DNA of 44,774 nt from Lachnospiraceae bacterium (GTDB lineage Bacteria > Bacillota > Clostridia > Lachnospirales > Lachnospiraceae), in contig SVFT01000010.1 in NCBI GenBank assembly GCA_015056735.1, forward strand, positions 56,842 to 101,615, given 5' to 3'. The notes under the pieces were generated by a model that searched no databases, was not told where the DNA came from, and saw only the letters and a program-made list of their open reading frames with translations. The translations under genes were made by a program, and so were the position numbers. Every line of letters begins with the position of its first letter. The first letter of the stretch is position 1. Below, in pieces: positions 24,923 to 32,788 of this stretch.

Positions 24923-25912
24923 TCACTTTTTGCTCTTCTCTTTACTTTTCTCCTTACTCTTCTTTTGGCTCTTTTTAAGAAGCCTTCTAAACTCCCTGTT
25001 TGCCTGCATCAGTGACTGCTCAAATTCGCGTCTCGATGCCCCGCTCATATTGCTGAGGATCAGACCGGCAAAGAAGGACTGGATCGCTGCAAGGGCTACG
25101 AATCCGCATACAACAAGCGTCGGGATCTGATCGACGATATGCAGGTTGATGAATTTGATCAGGACCGGAATGAAGAAACCGATCGCAAGGAGCGATAACA
25201 GAACCGCGATCATCGTAAAGAACGCGAACGGCTTGTAGTTTTTAAAGAGCTTTAAGATCGTGCGGAGCACTTTGATGCCGTCGGAGTATGTATTCAGCTT
25301 GGATACGCTGCCTTCCGGGCGATCGCGGTAGTCTACGATCACGTTTTCGATCTGCATGTTGTTGTAGACGGCATGGATCGTCATCTCTGTCTCAATCTCA
25401 AAACCTTTGGAGAGAACCGGAAATGTCTTTACGAATTCGTAGCTGAAGGCACGGTATCCGGTCATAATGTCTTTGATGTCAGTGTGAAAGAGCTTGTTGA
25501 TGCTCGCACGCACAATACTGTTGCCAAAATTGTGGAAAGGGCGCTTGTTTTCCGTAAAGTATGTGGATGAAAGCCGATCCCCGACCACCATATCGGCCTG
25601 ATGCAGGAGCACACGATCGGCCATCTCACGCGCATTTTCCAAAGGATATGTATCGTCGCCGTCGATCAGGATGTAGCACTTCGCGTCGATCTCGCGGAAC
25701 ATGCGGCGAAGGACGTTGCCTTTGCCTTGCTGATATTCGTGGCGGACGATCGCGCCGGCATTGTAAGCGATCGTGGCGGTGTTGTCCGTCGAGTTGTTGT
25801 CATATACATAGATCGTGGCATCCGGAAGCGCCGCGCGCGCATCTTTTACCACTTTTTCTATAGTCTGTGCTTCGTTGTAGCAGGGAATCAGTACTGCGAT
25901 CTGATCAAGCAT
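24923..25912 (-). CDS. Polyprenyl-phosphate glycosyltransferase (GtrB/DPM1-like)
   Basis: 329-aa GT2 enzyme that moves a sugar from a nucleotide donor to undecaprenyl phosphate on the cytoplasmic face. AVLIPCYNEAQTIEKVV starts the GT-A domain, DNNSTDNT follows, the DxD is LIDGDDTYP (D84-D87), and MTGYRAFS and GFEIETEM are typical of GtrB/DPM1. Two C-terminal helices (about 229-252 and 264-289) anchor it. The last ~18 residues are a K/S/E repeat tail (KKSKEKSKEKSKK), which is odd for the family. ATG 25912 has AAGGAG 7 nt upstream and overlaps the upstream gene's stop by 8 nt. The donor may be GDP-mannose from manC, UDP-glucose or similar. Confidence 0.88.
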   Translation of the reverse strand: MLDQIAVLIPCYNEAQTIEKVVKDARAALPDATIYVYDNNSTDNTATIAYNAGAIVRHEYQQGKGNVLRRMFREIDAKCYILIDGDDTYPLENAREMADRVLLHQADMVVGDRLSSTYFTENKRPFHNFGNSIVRASINKLFHTDIKDIMTGYRAFSYEFVKTFPVLSKGFEIETEMTIHAVYNNMQIENVIVDYRDRPEGSVSKLNTYSDGIKVLRTILKLFKNYKPFAFFTMIAVLLSLLAIGFFIPVLIKFINLHIVDQIPTLVVCGFVALAAIQSFFAGLILSNMSGASRREFEQSLMQANREFRRLLKKSQKKSKEKSKEKSKK

Positions 25913-28763
25913 TTGTTTTCTCCTTCATGCGTAGTCTGATATCTGAAAAAATGATGTATGCCGTAAAGGCAATGCCGGACAGGATGGAGATCCATGTCCA
26001 TACTTTATATTTTACCGGCATGTTGTATGAGACAGTCACCGTGTGTTTCCTGCCATCTGAAGCGACAGGAAAACTGATGCGCCCATTGTGTCCCCGGCTG
26101 ATCTCGATCGCATTGCCTGCTTCATCGCGGGCTTCATAGCCGGGATAGCAGTGGAGCGGTACTTCCAGTGTCTCATTTTGTACATTTGAAATGTACGTAA
26201 CGGCAGCCGTGTAATCTTTCTTTTCGAAATCCGTTACCTGAATACGCGAATCATCGGAAGGAACAGGTTCTGAAGATAAGCCCTTGTCGGATGCATAGAG
26301 CGGACGCCATTCAAACGGATATACGACCGTATTCTTGCTCTTCGGGATCCCGATGATCTTCTCTTCATGTCCGACAGTATAGGTGCGATTCTCCGCATAA
26401 GCCTTATCTTCATCGATAAAACGCGTCGCACCGAGGGCGGAGAGGATCAGAACGCAGGCAAGGATCCCGCCCGCATATCGTCGTACATTATCATGACCGA
26501 CGAGTGAGATGCAGCCGCTCATAATAAGGAGCAGTGCAGCCGGGCCTAAAAGCCTCCAGGCAAACTGTGAATTCCCGAGGACGAAGGAAAGTCCCGGAAG
26601 GTCGGCAGCATATTCAGCCGGGAAGAAGGCAAGGACCATCAGAACCAGGGTGCAGCCGAGGCATGTAAGCGTGACCGCAAAGTGTCTGCTCTTGCCGAGG
26701 ACTGCCATAATGATCGCGATGCTCCCAAGGATCACGGTAGGAAGGCCGAGCGAGAGACTGTAATAGCTGCCTGTGAGTGACAGGCCGAGGAGCCCCGGCA
26801 GATTGAGAGCGGTTGTGTAGTAATCGCCGAAATCAAGTGCCTGCATCCAAAGAATGTCGCTTCCGTAATAGTCAAGGAACGGAACGAGGAAGCCAAGTCC
26901 CATAAGAAGCGAGCAGACGGTCGCTGCGATCAGATACAGGAAACGCTTCTCTCTTACAAGATCGACCACATAGATCATGCAGATCACTGCGCAGAAAACC
27001 GCTGCATAGAGGACGCTTAAAACGTGGCAGCCAAGGAGGCCTACCATGCCGAGTGTAAGCTGGGACCAGCGCCTTTTCTCACCGAGCAGGATATGATAGA
27101 GCCCGGAGAAGACAAGCGGGAAAAAGGTCATCGCCATAAACTCTCCGATCGCACCGCGTGCATAAAGATTCGTAAAACGGTACGGAAGAAGCGTATAGGC
27201 AGTCGCTGCGATAAAGGATATGCGGCGATCCCTTGTGATGCTGTATACACTGTGGTAGGTGATGAACGCTGTCGCAAAGTGGAACAGGATCATCAGGAAT
27301 TTAAAACTGTCTGCGAGCGACACACCGCACTGCCTGAGGCACGCCGGAATGTGCAGGAAGAGGCTCGGATACATGACATTTAAGTAACCGTTGCCTTTCA
27401 GCGCCAGCGGATAGAGGATGACAGGGAACTGTCCGGCATTCAGTGCGTCCTTGATGCCTTCGATCCTCACCAGATGATAGCAAAGGTCGATCGCCCAGGA
27501 AAGACCGCTTCGAATGTAGGGAAGCGATGCCAGCGCGCCTACCAGAAGGAGGCCGCAGAAAATGCCGCGGGCATGGCTCGGAACATCGAAGTGCTTCATA
27601 TACAGACGGATCAAAGCAAGCAGGAGAAGAGCAATCACCCAGATCTTTACAAGAAAATCCGAATCCCGATAGAAGCCGTCTGCCGCTTTTAATACGAAAC
27701 TGTCTGCCAGGATCTCGCTTTCGCCGTCATAATCAAGCGTGAAGGTGAAGTTCTGACAGTCGTGCTTTAATTTAAATTTGATCTCCTGATAGCTTTGCTT
27801 TGACGGAAGCTTTGCATCTGTGATCTTGTCGCCGTCATCGTAAAGAGTCAGGACATTGTCATCTCCGGTCGTGCGATAGGAGACGCCCAGTGTATAGGTG
27901 CCTGCATCGAGCAGATAATTGCCGCTCTTCAGGAAAGTGCCTTCAAACTGACTGTCCGGTGTCAGGCCGATCGCATGATCATCCGAATAACCGGACACAA
28001 CGTTCATGTCGCCTGCATAAATCGTGATCGGCTCTTTGCTCTCATCGGTGAGGCGGATCAGGCAGATGCCCAGGAACAGAACGAGGAAAAAGGGTACTGC
28101 ATTATGCTGATCCCACCGGCGGCAGATCGCGCAAAGGATGAGGCCGAGTACAAGAACACAGGCGATCCGCGCAAGCTTTCCGTTCTCATCGGGCACTGTT
28201 TTATAGGTAAAACGGATAGCGGGCACTTCTTTGTTATCGGAAACATCGCTGATCAGGCATTTTCCGATCTCTTCGGGTCCGATCGCGGCTGTGCCGCTTA
28301 AAAGGAAAAGATCTGCATCGTCATAATCGGATGCGGTGATACGATAGTAATAGGAAGAACCGGCATCCAGAGACTCCGTGATCGGCAGATCTGTCAGATG
28401 GTAGTTCATGAGCGCGCCGGATTCCATCGTCTCTTTCTGGAGCACTTTGTGCGAGGAATCCAGAATCGCGAATGTAACGGTTCCGTCCGGAGCAGACCCC
28501 TTGGTCATGAAGCGAAAAGAGAGCTTGCACAGGCCCTCCATAGCCGGCTTAAACTCTCCCATGACAATAGTGTCCTTGGAAAGGGTAATGTTTTCGCGCA
28601 GCCCGTTCGCGTATGCATCATGCTGTTGTGTCTGCTTTCCGGGAAAACCGGTCGCATTTACGATGATGCAAAGAAGGATCACGAAAAGTGCGATCCACGC
28701 TGTGTGCATTTTGATGACCGAGCGCGGAAACGTGCGCATGGTCTGTATGATCTTTTCTCTCAT
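25905..28763 (-). CDS. Very large polytopic membrane protein, PTPS_related / GT-C-like
   Basis: 952-aa protein. An N-terminal helix (about 20-38) is followed by a soluble extracellular region (about 40-190), one helix (about 195-215), a beta-rich region (about 235-375), about ten more helices (about 380-790) and a C-terminal soluble part with a final helix. YARGAIGEFMAMTFFPLVFSG fits the membrane family annotated as 6-pyruvoyl-tetrahydropterin synthase-related (a historical name with no known link to pterins) and the YfhO-like GT-C proteins. Coupled to the GtrB-like gene by an 8-nt overlap, so it may use the lipid-linked sugar. I preferred ATG 28763 (AGGCGG 7 nt upstream) over an in-frame GTG 14 codons earlier. 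Confidence 0.68.
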   Translation of the reverse strand: MREKIIQTMRTFPRSVIKMHTAWIALFVILLCIIVNATGFPGKQTQQHDAYANGLRENITLSKDTIVMGEFKPAMEGLCKLSFRFMTKGSAPDGTVTFAILDSSHKVLQKETMESGALMNYHLTDLPITESLDAGSSYYYRITASDYDDADLFLLSGTAAIGPEEIGKCLISDVSDNKEVPAIRFTYKTVPDENGKLARIACVLVLGLILCAICRRWDQHNAVPFFLVLFLGICLIRLTDESKEPITIYAGDMNVVSGYSDDHAIGLTPDSQFEGTFLKSGNYLLDAGTYTLGVSYRTTGDDNVLTLYDDGDKITDAKLPSKQSYQEIKFKLKHDCQNFTFTLDYDGESEILADSFVLKAADGFYRDSDFLVKIWVIALLLLALIRLYMKHFDVPSHARGIFCGLLLVGALASLPYIRSGLSWAIDLCYHLVRIEGIKDALNAGQFPVILYPLALKGNGYLNVMYPSLFLHIPACLRQCGVSLADSFKFLMILFHFATAFITYHSVYSITRDRRISFIAATAYTLLPYRFTNLYARGAIGEFMAMTFFPLVFSGLYHILLGEKRRWSQLTLGMVGLLGCHVLSVLYAAVFCAVICMIYVVDLVREKRFLYLIAATVCSLLMGLGFLVPFLDYYGSDILWMQALDFGDYYTTALNLPGLLGLSLTGSYYSLSLGLPTVILGSIAIIMAVLGKSRHFAVTLTCLGCTLVLMVLAFFPAEYAADLPGLSFVLGNSQFAWRLLGPAALLLIMSGCISLVGHDNVRRYAGGILACVLILSALGATRFIDEDKAYAENRTYTVGHEEKIIGIPKSKNTVVYPFEWRPLYASDKGLSSEPVPSDDSRIQVTDFEKKDYTAAVTYISNVQNETLEVPLHCYPGYEARDEAGNAIEISRGHNGRISFPVASDGRKHTVTVSYNMPVKYKVWTWISILSGIAFTAYIIFSDIRLRMKEKTNA

Positions 28764-28813
28764 AAAATGTCCGCCTGTTCGGGGTTTCTTCACATAAAAA
28801 CCCACTCTTTGAT

Positions 28814-28842
28814 ATTATCTGACACTTTCATAACAGTGTCAA
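28814..28842 (-). promoter_or_regulatory. Strong promoter of the minus-strand glycan operon
   Basis: On the minus strand a perfect TTGACA (28842-28837), a 17-nt spacer and GATAAT (28819-28814). It lies about 50 nt before ATG 28763 and so drives the large membrane protein and the GtrB-like gene. Confidence 0.83.
28820..28841. promoter_or_regulatory. Inverted repeat filling the promoter spacer (candidate operator)
   Basis: TGACACT (28820-28826) and AGTGTCA (28835-28841) form a perfect 7-bp inverted repeat with an 8-nt centre. It covers the whole spacer and most of the -35, so a dimeric repressor bound here would block RNA polymerase. No candidate regulator is adjacent. Confidence 0.5.
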
Positions 28843-28959
28843 CCAATCAAACTGAGCGTGTATTTCGGTGAATACTTTTCATTATCAAAGTAGTATCAAT
28901 TCATGTAACCCTGTGATACACTGATTTTGAAGTCGCTTTTCCGACAAAGGAGGTATATA

Positions 28960-29484
28960 ATGGAAGAAGTACTGCGGGCTATTGAAAAAAGAAGAAGTTG
29001 TAAACGATATAAAGCAGATCGGCTCGTTCCGAAGGACGTGATCGAGAAGATCATGCATGCCGGAACGCTTGCGGCGAACGGCAAGGGATTGCAGTCTCCG
29101 ATCATCCTGGCGGTAACAAATAAGGAAATGAGAGACCGCTTATCGGAGATGAATGCGGCTGTTCTCGGGTCGAAAGCAGATCCGTTTTACGGCGCACCGC
29201 AGGTCCTCGTGGTACTTGCCGACAAGACGATCGGAACGCGCGTATATGACGGCAGCCTTGTGATGGGCAATATGATGCTCGCGGCTGAGGCACTCGGCGT
29301 ATCTTCCTGCTGGATCCATCGTGCCAAGGAAGTGTTTGAGACGCCGGAAGGCAAGGAAATCTTAAAGAATGCCGGCGTGGAAGGCGAGTTCGAAGGCATC
29401 GGAAACCTTGTGATCGGTTACGATGACAATGGCAAGAAGCCCTGCGCGGCACGAAAAGATAATTATATATTCTGGATCGAATGA
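28960..29484 (+). CDS. Nitroreductase-family flavoprotein
   Basis: 174-aa FMN-binding protein of the nitroreductase superfamily. RRSCKRYKADRLVPKD is the usual N-terminal FMN-phosphate segment (R-R-S-x-R-x-[YF]) with a Lys in place of the second Arg region. AGTLAANGKGLQSPIILAV matches A-P-S-x-x-N-x-Q-P with a divergent start, and ALGVSSCWIHRAKEVF is the conserved G-L-G-x-x-W-I region. It likely uses NAD(P)H to reduce a nitro compound, quinone or flavin. It is at the short end of the family. The start is ATG 28960 with AAAGGAGG upstream; an 11-codon longer frame lacks a ribosome-binding site. No convincing -10/-35 pair was found upstream. Confidence 0.87.
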   Translation: MEEVLRAIEKRRSCKRYKADRLVPKDVIEKIMHAGTLAANGKGLQSPIILAVTNKEMRDRLSEMNAAVLGSKADPFYGAPQVLVVLADKTIGTRVYDGSLVMGNMMLAAEALGVSSCWIHRAKEVFETPEGKEILKNAGVEGEFEGIGNLVIGYDDNGKKPCAARKDNYIFWIE

Positions 29485-29524
29485 TCCTCGTGCGGACTTT
29501 TCCGTACGAAAAAGGAGGCAGCCT

Positions 29525-29899
29525 ATGACTGTTCGCGAGGTTTACGCAGAACTTGGCGGCGATTATGACGAGATCATGTCGAGGATTCCCGACGAAGCTT
29601 TTATCGAAAAGTACCTGAAGAAATTTGCCGGCGTGGATTATGCGGCGCAGGTGGAAGAGGTCGCAGCGGGCGGTTCCGCGGAAGAGATCTTTAAAATGGC
29701 GCATGGGATCAAAGGTATGGGACTGAATCTTGCACTCACCGGGACGGTGGATGTCAGTGAGGAGATCTGCACGCTTCTGCGAGGGAAAACAAGCATGACA
29801 GCGGACGAGGCAGCTCAGGCAAAGGATCTTTCCGCGCGTCTTGCAGAGGAATGCCGTCGCACGGTTTCGGTCATTCAGAATGCTTTTCTGGCAAATTAG
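29525..29899 (+). CDS. Stand-alone HPt (histidine phosphotransfer) domain protein
   Basis: 124-aa all-helical protein. IFKMAHGIKGMGLNLAL holds the phosphorylatable His (H60) in the usual A-H-x-[LI]-K-G-x-x-x-x-x-G/L context. The first 15 residues and the last helix (ARLAEECRRTVSVIQ) complete a four-helix bundle. It would relay phosphoryl groups between a hybrid kinase and a response regulator. None is present here, so its partners are elsewhere. AAAAAGGAGG precedes ATG 29525; the frame is open further upstream inside the nitroreductase gene. It starts 40 nt after the nitroreductase stop and may share its transcript. Confidence 0.85.
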   Translation: MTVREVYAELGGDYDEIMSRIPDEAFIEKYLKKFAGVDYAAQVEEVAAGGSAEEIFKMAHGIKGMGLNLALTGTVDVSEEICTLLRGKTSMTADEAAQAKDLSARLAEECRRTVSVIQNAFLAN

Positions 29900-29969
29900 T
29901 ACTAGACAAAATAGCAAAAACATGGTACTGTGATTGCGTTGGTTGAGTTTTTAGTGAAAGGATCTTTAC

Positions 29970-30452
29970 ATGTCACGTAAGAAAAAACTGGCAATCACAA
30001 ATGTTTTGAATATCCTTCGGGATTTTGTCGAAGATGACAAGGTTCAGGAGATGAAGAATTATCTGCAGCACGGCAGTACATCGACATTTGAACACAGCGT
30101 TGGTGTTGCCGTATCCAGTTACCGTTTCGCGAAGCTGTTCCACCTGAATGTGGATATGCATGCGATGCTGAAGGGTGCTATGCTGCACGATTTTTATTTA
30201 TATGATTATCATGTCAGGGGCCGTGTTCCGGAAGGAACGAAGAACCTGTTCAAGATTCACGGTTTTCACCATCCGCTTGAAGCTTCCCGCAATGCGCAGG
30301 AGCGTTTTGATCTGGGGAGTAAAGAAGTGAACATCATTGAGTCGCATATGTTTCCGCTTACGCTGACGCATGTGCCGAAGAGCCGTGAAGCATTTATCGT
30401 CAGCCTGGCTGACAAATACTGCTGCATTAAAGAACAACTCCGCATCGCGTGA
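29970..30452 (+). CDS. HD-domain phosphohydrolase
   Basis: 160-aa small metal-dependent HD-superfamily protein. The ligands are visible as FEHSVGVA (H42), AMLHDFYLYD (H73, D74), a cluster HGFHHPLEAS (H97, H100, H101) and a late Asp in LADKYC. The family includes nucleotidases and (p)ppGpp or cyclic nucleotide hydrolases; the substrate cannot be predicted. HD proteins of this size with YHVRGRVP and FKIHGFHHP are common in Clostridia. AAAGGATC is the likely ribosome-binding site. The stop codon lies inside the following terminator hairpin. Confidence 0.86.
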   Translation: MSRKKKLAITNVLNILRDFVEDDKVQEMKNYLQHGSTSTFEHSVGVAVSSYRFAKLFHLNVDMHAMLKGAMLHDFYLYDYHVRGRVPEGTKNLFKIHGFHHPLEASRNAQERFDLGSKEVNIIESHMFPLTLTHVPKSREAFIVSLADKYCCIKEQLRIA

Positions 30453-30468
30453 TGCGGAGTTTCATTTT
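30435..30468. terminator. Terminator at the HD-domain gene end, probably bidirectional
   Basis: A perfect 11-bp stem AACTCCGCATC (30435-30445) with GATGCGGAGTT (30450-30460), a 4-nt loop GCGT and TCATTTTG after it. The hairpin covers the final codons and stop of the HD gene. The minus-strand readout ends in a TTGTTCTTTA tail, which could also serve the converging gene ending at 30482. Confidence 0.83.
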
Positions 30469-30481
30469 GTCTTGATATATC

Positions 30482-32575
30482 CTAATCCTGATTCAGAAGC
30501 TGTTTCGGATCCTGATCGGTCTTGGGCTTTCGTACCAGCTCTACAACTGATTCGTTTGCACTTCCGTCAAGTTCATAGGAATCGAAGCAGACATAGACAT
30601 GCTCTTCGTCGTAGAAGAATTTGTAGTCATAACTTCCTTCGATCGCATTCTCCGCAAGCGAACCGTCGATATCGCCTGATATATTGTCCTTGATCGCGTC
30701 CTGGATGTATTGCCATCCACCATCCACAAGATCGAACAGTTTCTGCCTGGATGCCTGTTGGAGGTTTGTGTTGATCATCGCCCAGCTGCCGATCGTCAGG
30801 TTATCGCCTGTCTCGACAAAATGGTATGCGATGCTTACATTGCCGTCGCCGTCGTAGTAAACGGAGTACGGTGTTACCTGTTCGCCTCCAAGCTCATCTG
30901 CGTCCATCTCTTTTGCCAGCGCTTTTGCTTCTTCCACATGCGCCTTAAAGTTCTGCTCAAGCTTTTCGATCCTGCCGTTTAATGCGGCGATCTTGTTTTC
31001 GTTCTCACCCTTCAGAATCACTTTTTCAAAAGAAAAGGCCACATCTTTGCCGTCAGCGGCAGTGACGGTCTCCTCGATCTTCTCCGTTGAATATCCGGTC
31101 ACACAGTTACGCTCTTTGAAAGCGGTAAGTCCGGGAGCGAATGTATACTCAACATAACCTAAAGCACCGGGGTCGCGGCTGTCGGTGAATGTGGCGAGAT
31201 ATTCGGGCGATCCATAAACAGCTGCATTTTCGCCCTGCAGATAGAACAGGCCGATCGCACCGGATGGCGTATCCTCATTGATGGGAGGCGCCTCATCCTG
31301 TTCGCTGTCCGAATCGACCGTCCAGCCTTTGCCGTCGTAGTGCATTTTTTTGACGAAATAGAGCGCCTCATTATTGAAGATCACGTTCTTTCGATATCCG
31401 GCCTCTTCGATCGTCATTCCCGAATCGGATGCTGCAGCAGTCACGGAAATCTGCATGAAATCATTCCCACAGATATCTTCCATATGTGAATCGCCGATCG
31501 CAGTCCCAAGGACGCCGTCTTCCGTCGCTTCAAATACAAGGTACTGCAGGTGCCCTTTTTGCAGATAGAAAGCAAGCAGCTCGTTCTGCCCGTCTCCGTC
31601 AAGATCCAAGAGCCTGGAAAAAGTGATGCCTGTCAGCGGCTCTTCCATGGAGGGCTTTGCAATGTAGTCTTTGTCATCGTACATGCCGACATACAATGCC
31701 TGATGCAGCGAGTCTGTATCGACTTTACCGAACTGCTCGATCAGCTCTTTTTTGGAAAAAGCGGTCAGCATCGCATCTTCCTTGGAGGATGCATCGCCGC
31801 CTGCTTCCGTGATCTCCTCCGAAGCCGCTGTCTCTGCTGTGACAACCGGCTGCACTGCCGGCGCTTGCGTTTCCTGCTCACCGCATCCGATCAGCAGGAG
31901 TGAAGAGAGAAGGATCGATGTAAGGGCGATCTTGATGACACCTTTGATGTCACGCGGTAAAAGCTTTGCAAACGACTGACCGTCTTCGGGTGTGCCGACG
32001 ATCTTGCCATAGTGAGATGGGATCGCATAGCGAGGATGGATCTCCTTGACAAGCTTCGCTGCGTCCCTGGCGTCCATTGTATAATGACCGCCGACCGGCA
32101 CGATCGCGACGTTGCATCGAACATTCATCGCTTCTTTGGTCACATCAGTGTCTCCTGCGATGTAATACTTTACATCGTCGAGCGTTACGACGTATCCGAC
32201 CCAGCCTTTTCCCTTGCTGTGAAAAGGCTTCAGTCTGTTGTATGCGGGAACTGTCTCGACCAGCATCCTTGAAAACTCTTTCTGCTGGCGGGACTTCATA
32301 TAAATGATATTTTTGGCAAAAAATTCTGTTTTATCGAGAACGGTCTTCTTCATGCCTTCCGGCACAATGAGGAGCGTTTCATCTTTCTTGACTTTGCGGA
32401 TATCGTCCGGTGAAAAGTGGTCGTAATGATCATGTGTGATAAAGATCATATCCGCATCATGCGGCTCTCCTGCGATCTCGAAGGGGTCAAAATAGAGCAC
32501 TTTCGAGCCGGCGATCCGAATGCTGCTGTGCGTGTTGATGCTGACCCGCTCTGTCGGGTCAAAAGACTTGTCCAT
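30482..32575 (-). CDS. UlaG-like MBL-fold hydrolase fused in frame to a lipoprotein-like module
   Basis: 697-aa protein of two unrelated parts. Residues 1 to about 212 are a complete metallo-beta-lactamase-fold hydrolase (UlaG/YtnP-like): ITHDHYDHFSP (H48, H50, D52, H53), IAGDTD (D142), GGHYTMD (H164), IPSHYG (H188). Residues about 214-231 (KIALTSILLSSLLLIGC) look exactly like a lipoprotein signal peptide with a lipobox Cys at 231 (31883-31885). An acidic linker and an extracellular-type module (LLDLDGDGQNELL; long coiled-coil-like KIAALNGRIEKLEQNFKAH) follow. No in-frame ATG, GTG or TTG exists in the 47 codons before the hydrophobic segment. I chose ATG 32575 because AGGAG lies 8 nt upstream; ATG 32581 is too close. 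Promoter at 32629-32657. Confidence 0.8.
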   Translation of the reverse strand: MDKSFDPTERVSINTHSSIRIAGSKVLYFDPFEIAGEPHDADMIFITHDHYDHFSPDDIRKVKKDETLLIVPEGMKKTVLDKTEFFAKNIIYMKSRQQKEFSRMLVETVPAYNRLKPFHSKGKGWVGYVVTLDDVKYYIAGDTDVTKEAMNVRCNVAIVPVGGHYTMDARDAAKLVKEIHPRYAIPSHYGKIVGTPEDGQSFAKLLPRDIKGVIKIALTSILLSSLLLIGCGEQETQAPAVQPVVTAETAASEEITEAGGDASSKEDAMLTAFSKKELIEQFGKVDTDSLHQALYVGMYDDKDYIAKPSMEEPLTGITFSRLLDLDGDGQNELLAFYLQKGHLQYLVFEATEDGVLGTAIGDSHMEDICGNDFMQISVTAAASDSGMTIEEAGYRKNVIFNNEALYFVKKMHYDGKGWTVDSDSEQDEAPPINEDTPSGAIGLFYLQGENAAVYGSPEYLATFTDSRDPGALGYVEYTFAPGLTAFKERNCVTGYSTEKIEETVTAADGKDVAFSFEKVILKGENENKIAALNGRIEKLEQNFKAHVEEAKALAKEMDADELGGEQVTPYSVYYDGDGNVSIAYHFVETGDNLTIGSWAMINTNLQQASRQKLFDLVDGGWQYIQDAIKDNISGDIDGSLAENAIEGSYDYKFFYDEEHVYVCFDSYELDGSANESVVELVRKPKTDQDPKQLLNQD

Positions 32576-32628
32576 TATCATCTCTCCTGTGATGTAAGAC
32601 TTTATGAGCGCCGTACATCTACCTCTAT

Positions 32629-32657
32629 ATTATAGTGATGCGTGCTTACAGCGTCAA
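32629..32657 (-). promoter_or_regulatory. Sigma-A-type promoter of the hydrolase-lipoprotein gene
   Basis: On the minus strand TTGACG (32657-32652), a 17-nt spacer and a perfect TATAAT (32634-32629), 53 nt before the chosen start codon. Confidence 0.83.
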
Positions 32658-32711
32658 TGCGTACTATAGGCTGTATCTGCAGTAGGATCGGGGTGATCAC
32701 ACCGGACTTGC

Positions 32712-32740
32712 TTGCCTTTTGACGGTTTACATGCTACAAT
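32712..32740 (+). promoter_or_regulatory. Promoter of the SulP transporter gene
   Basis: TTGCCT (32712-32717), a 17-nt spacer and TACAAT (32735-32740), with TGC directly before the -10 (extended -10). It lies divergent from the hydrolase-lipoprotein promoter. Confidence 0.7.
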
Positions 32741-32788
32741 CCAAAGCTGTGTGTATATTGGTTTTCCATAGTAATAAGGAGAGAGTTC

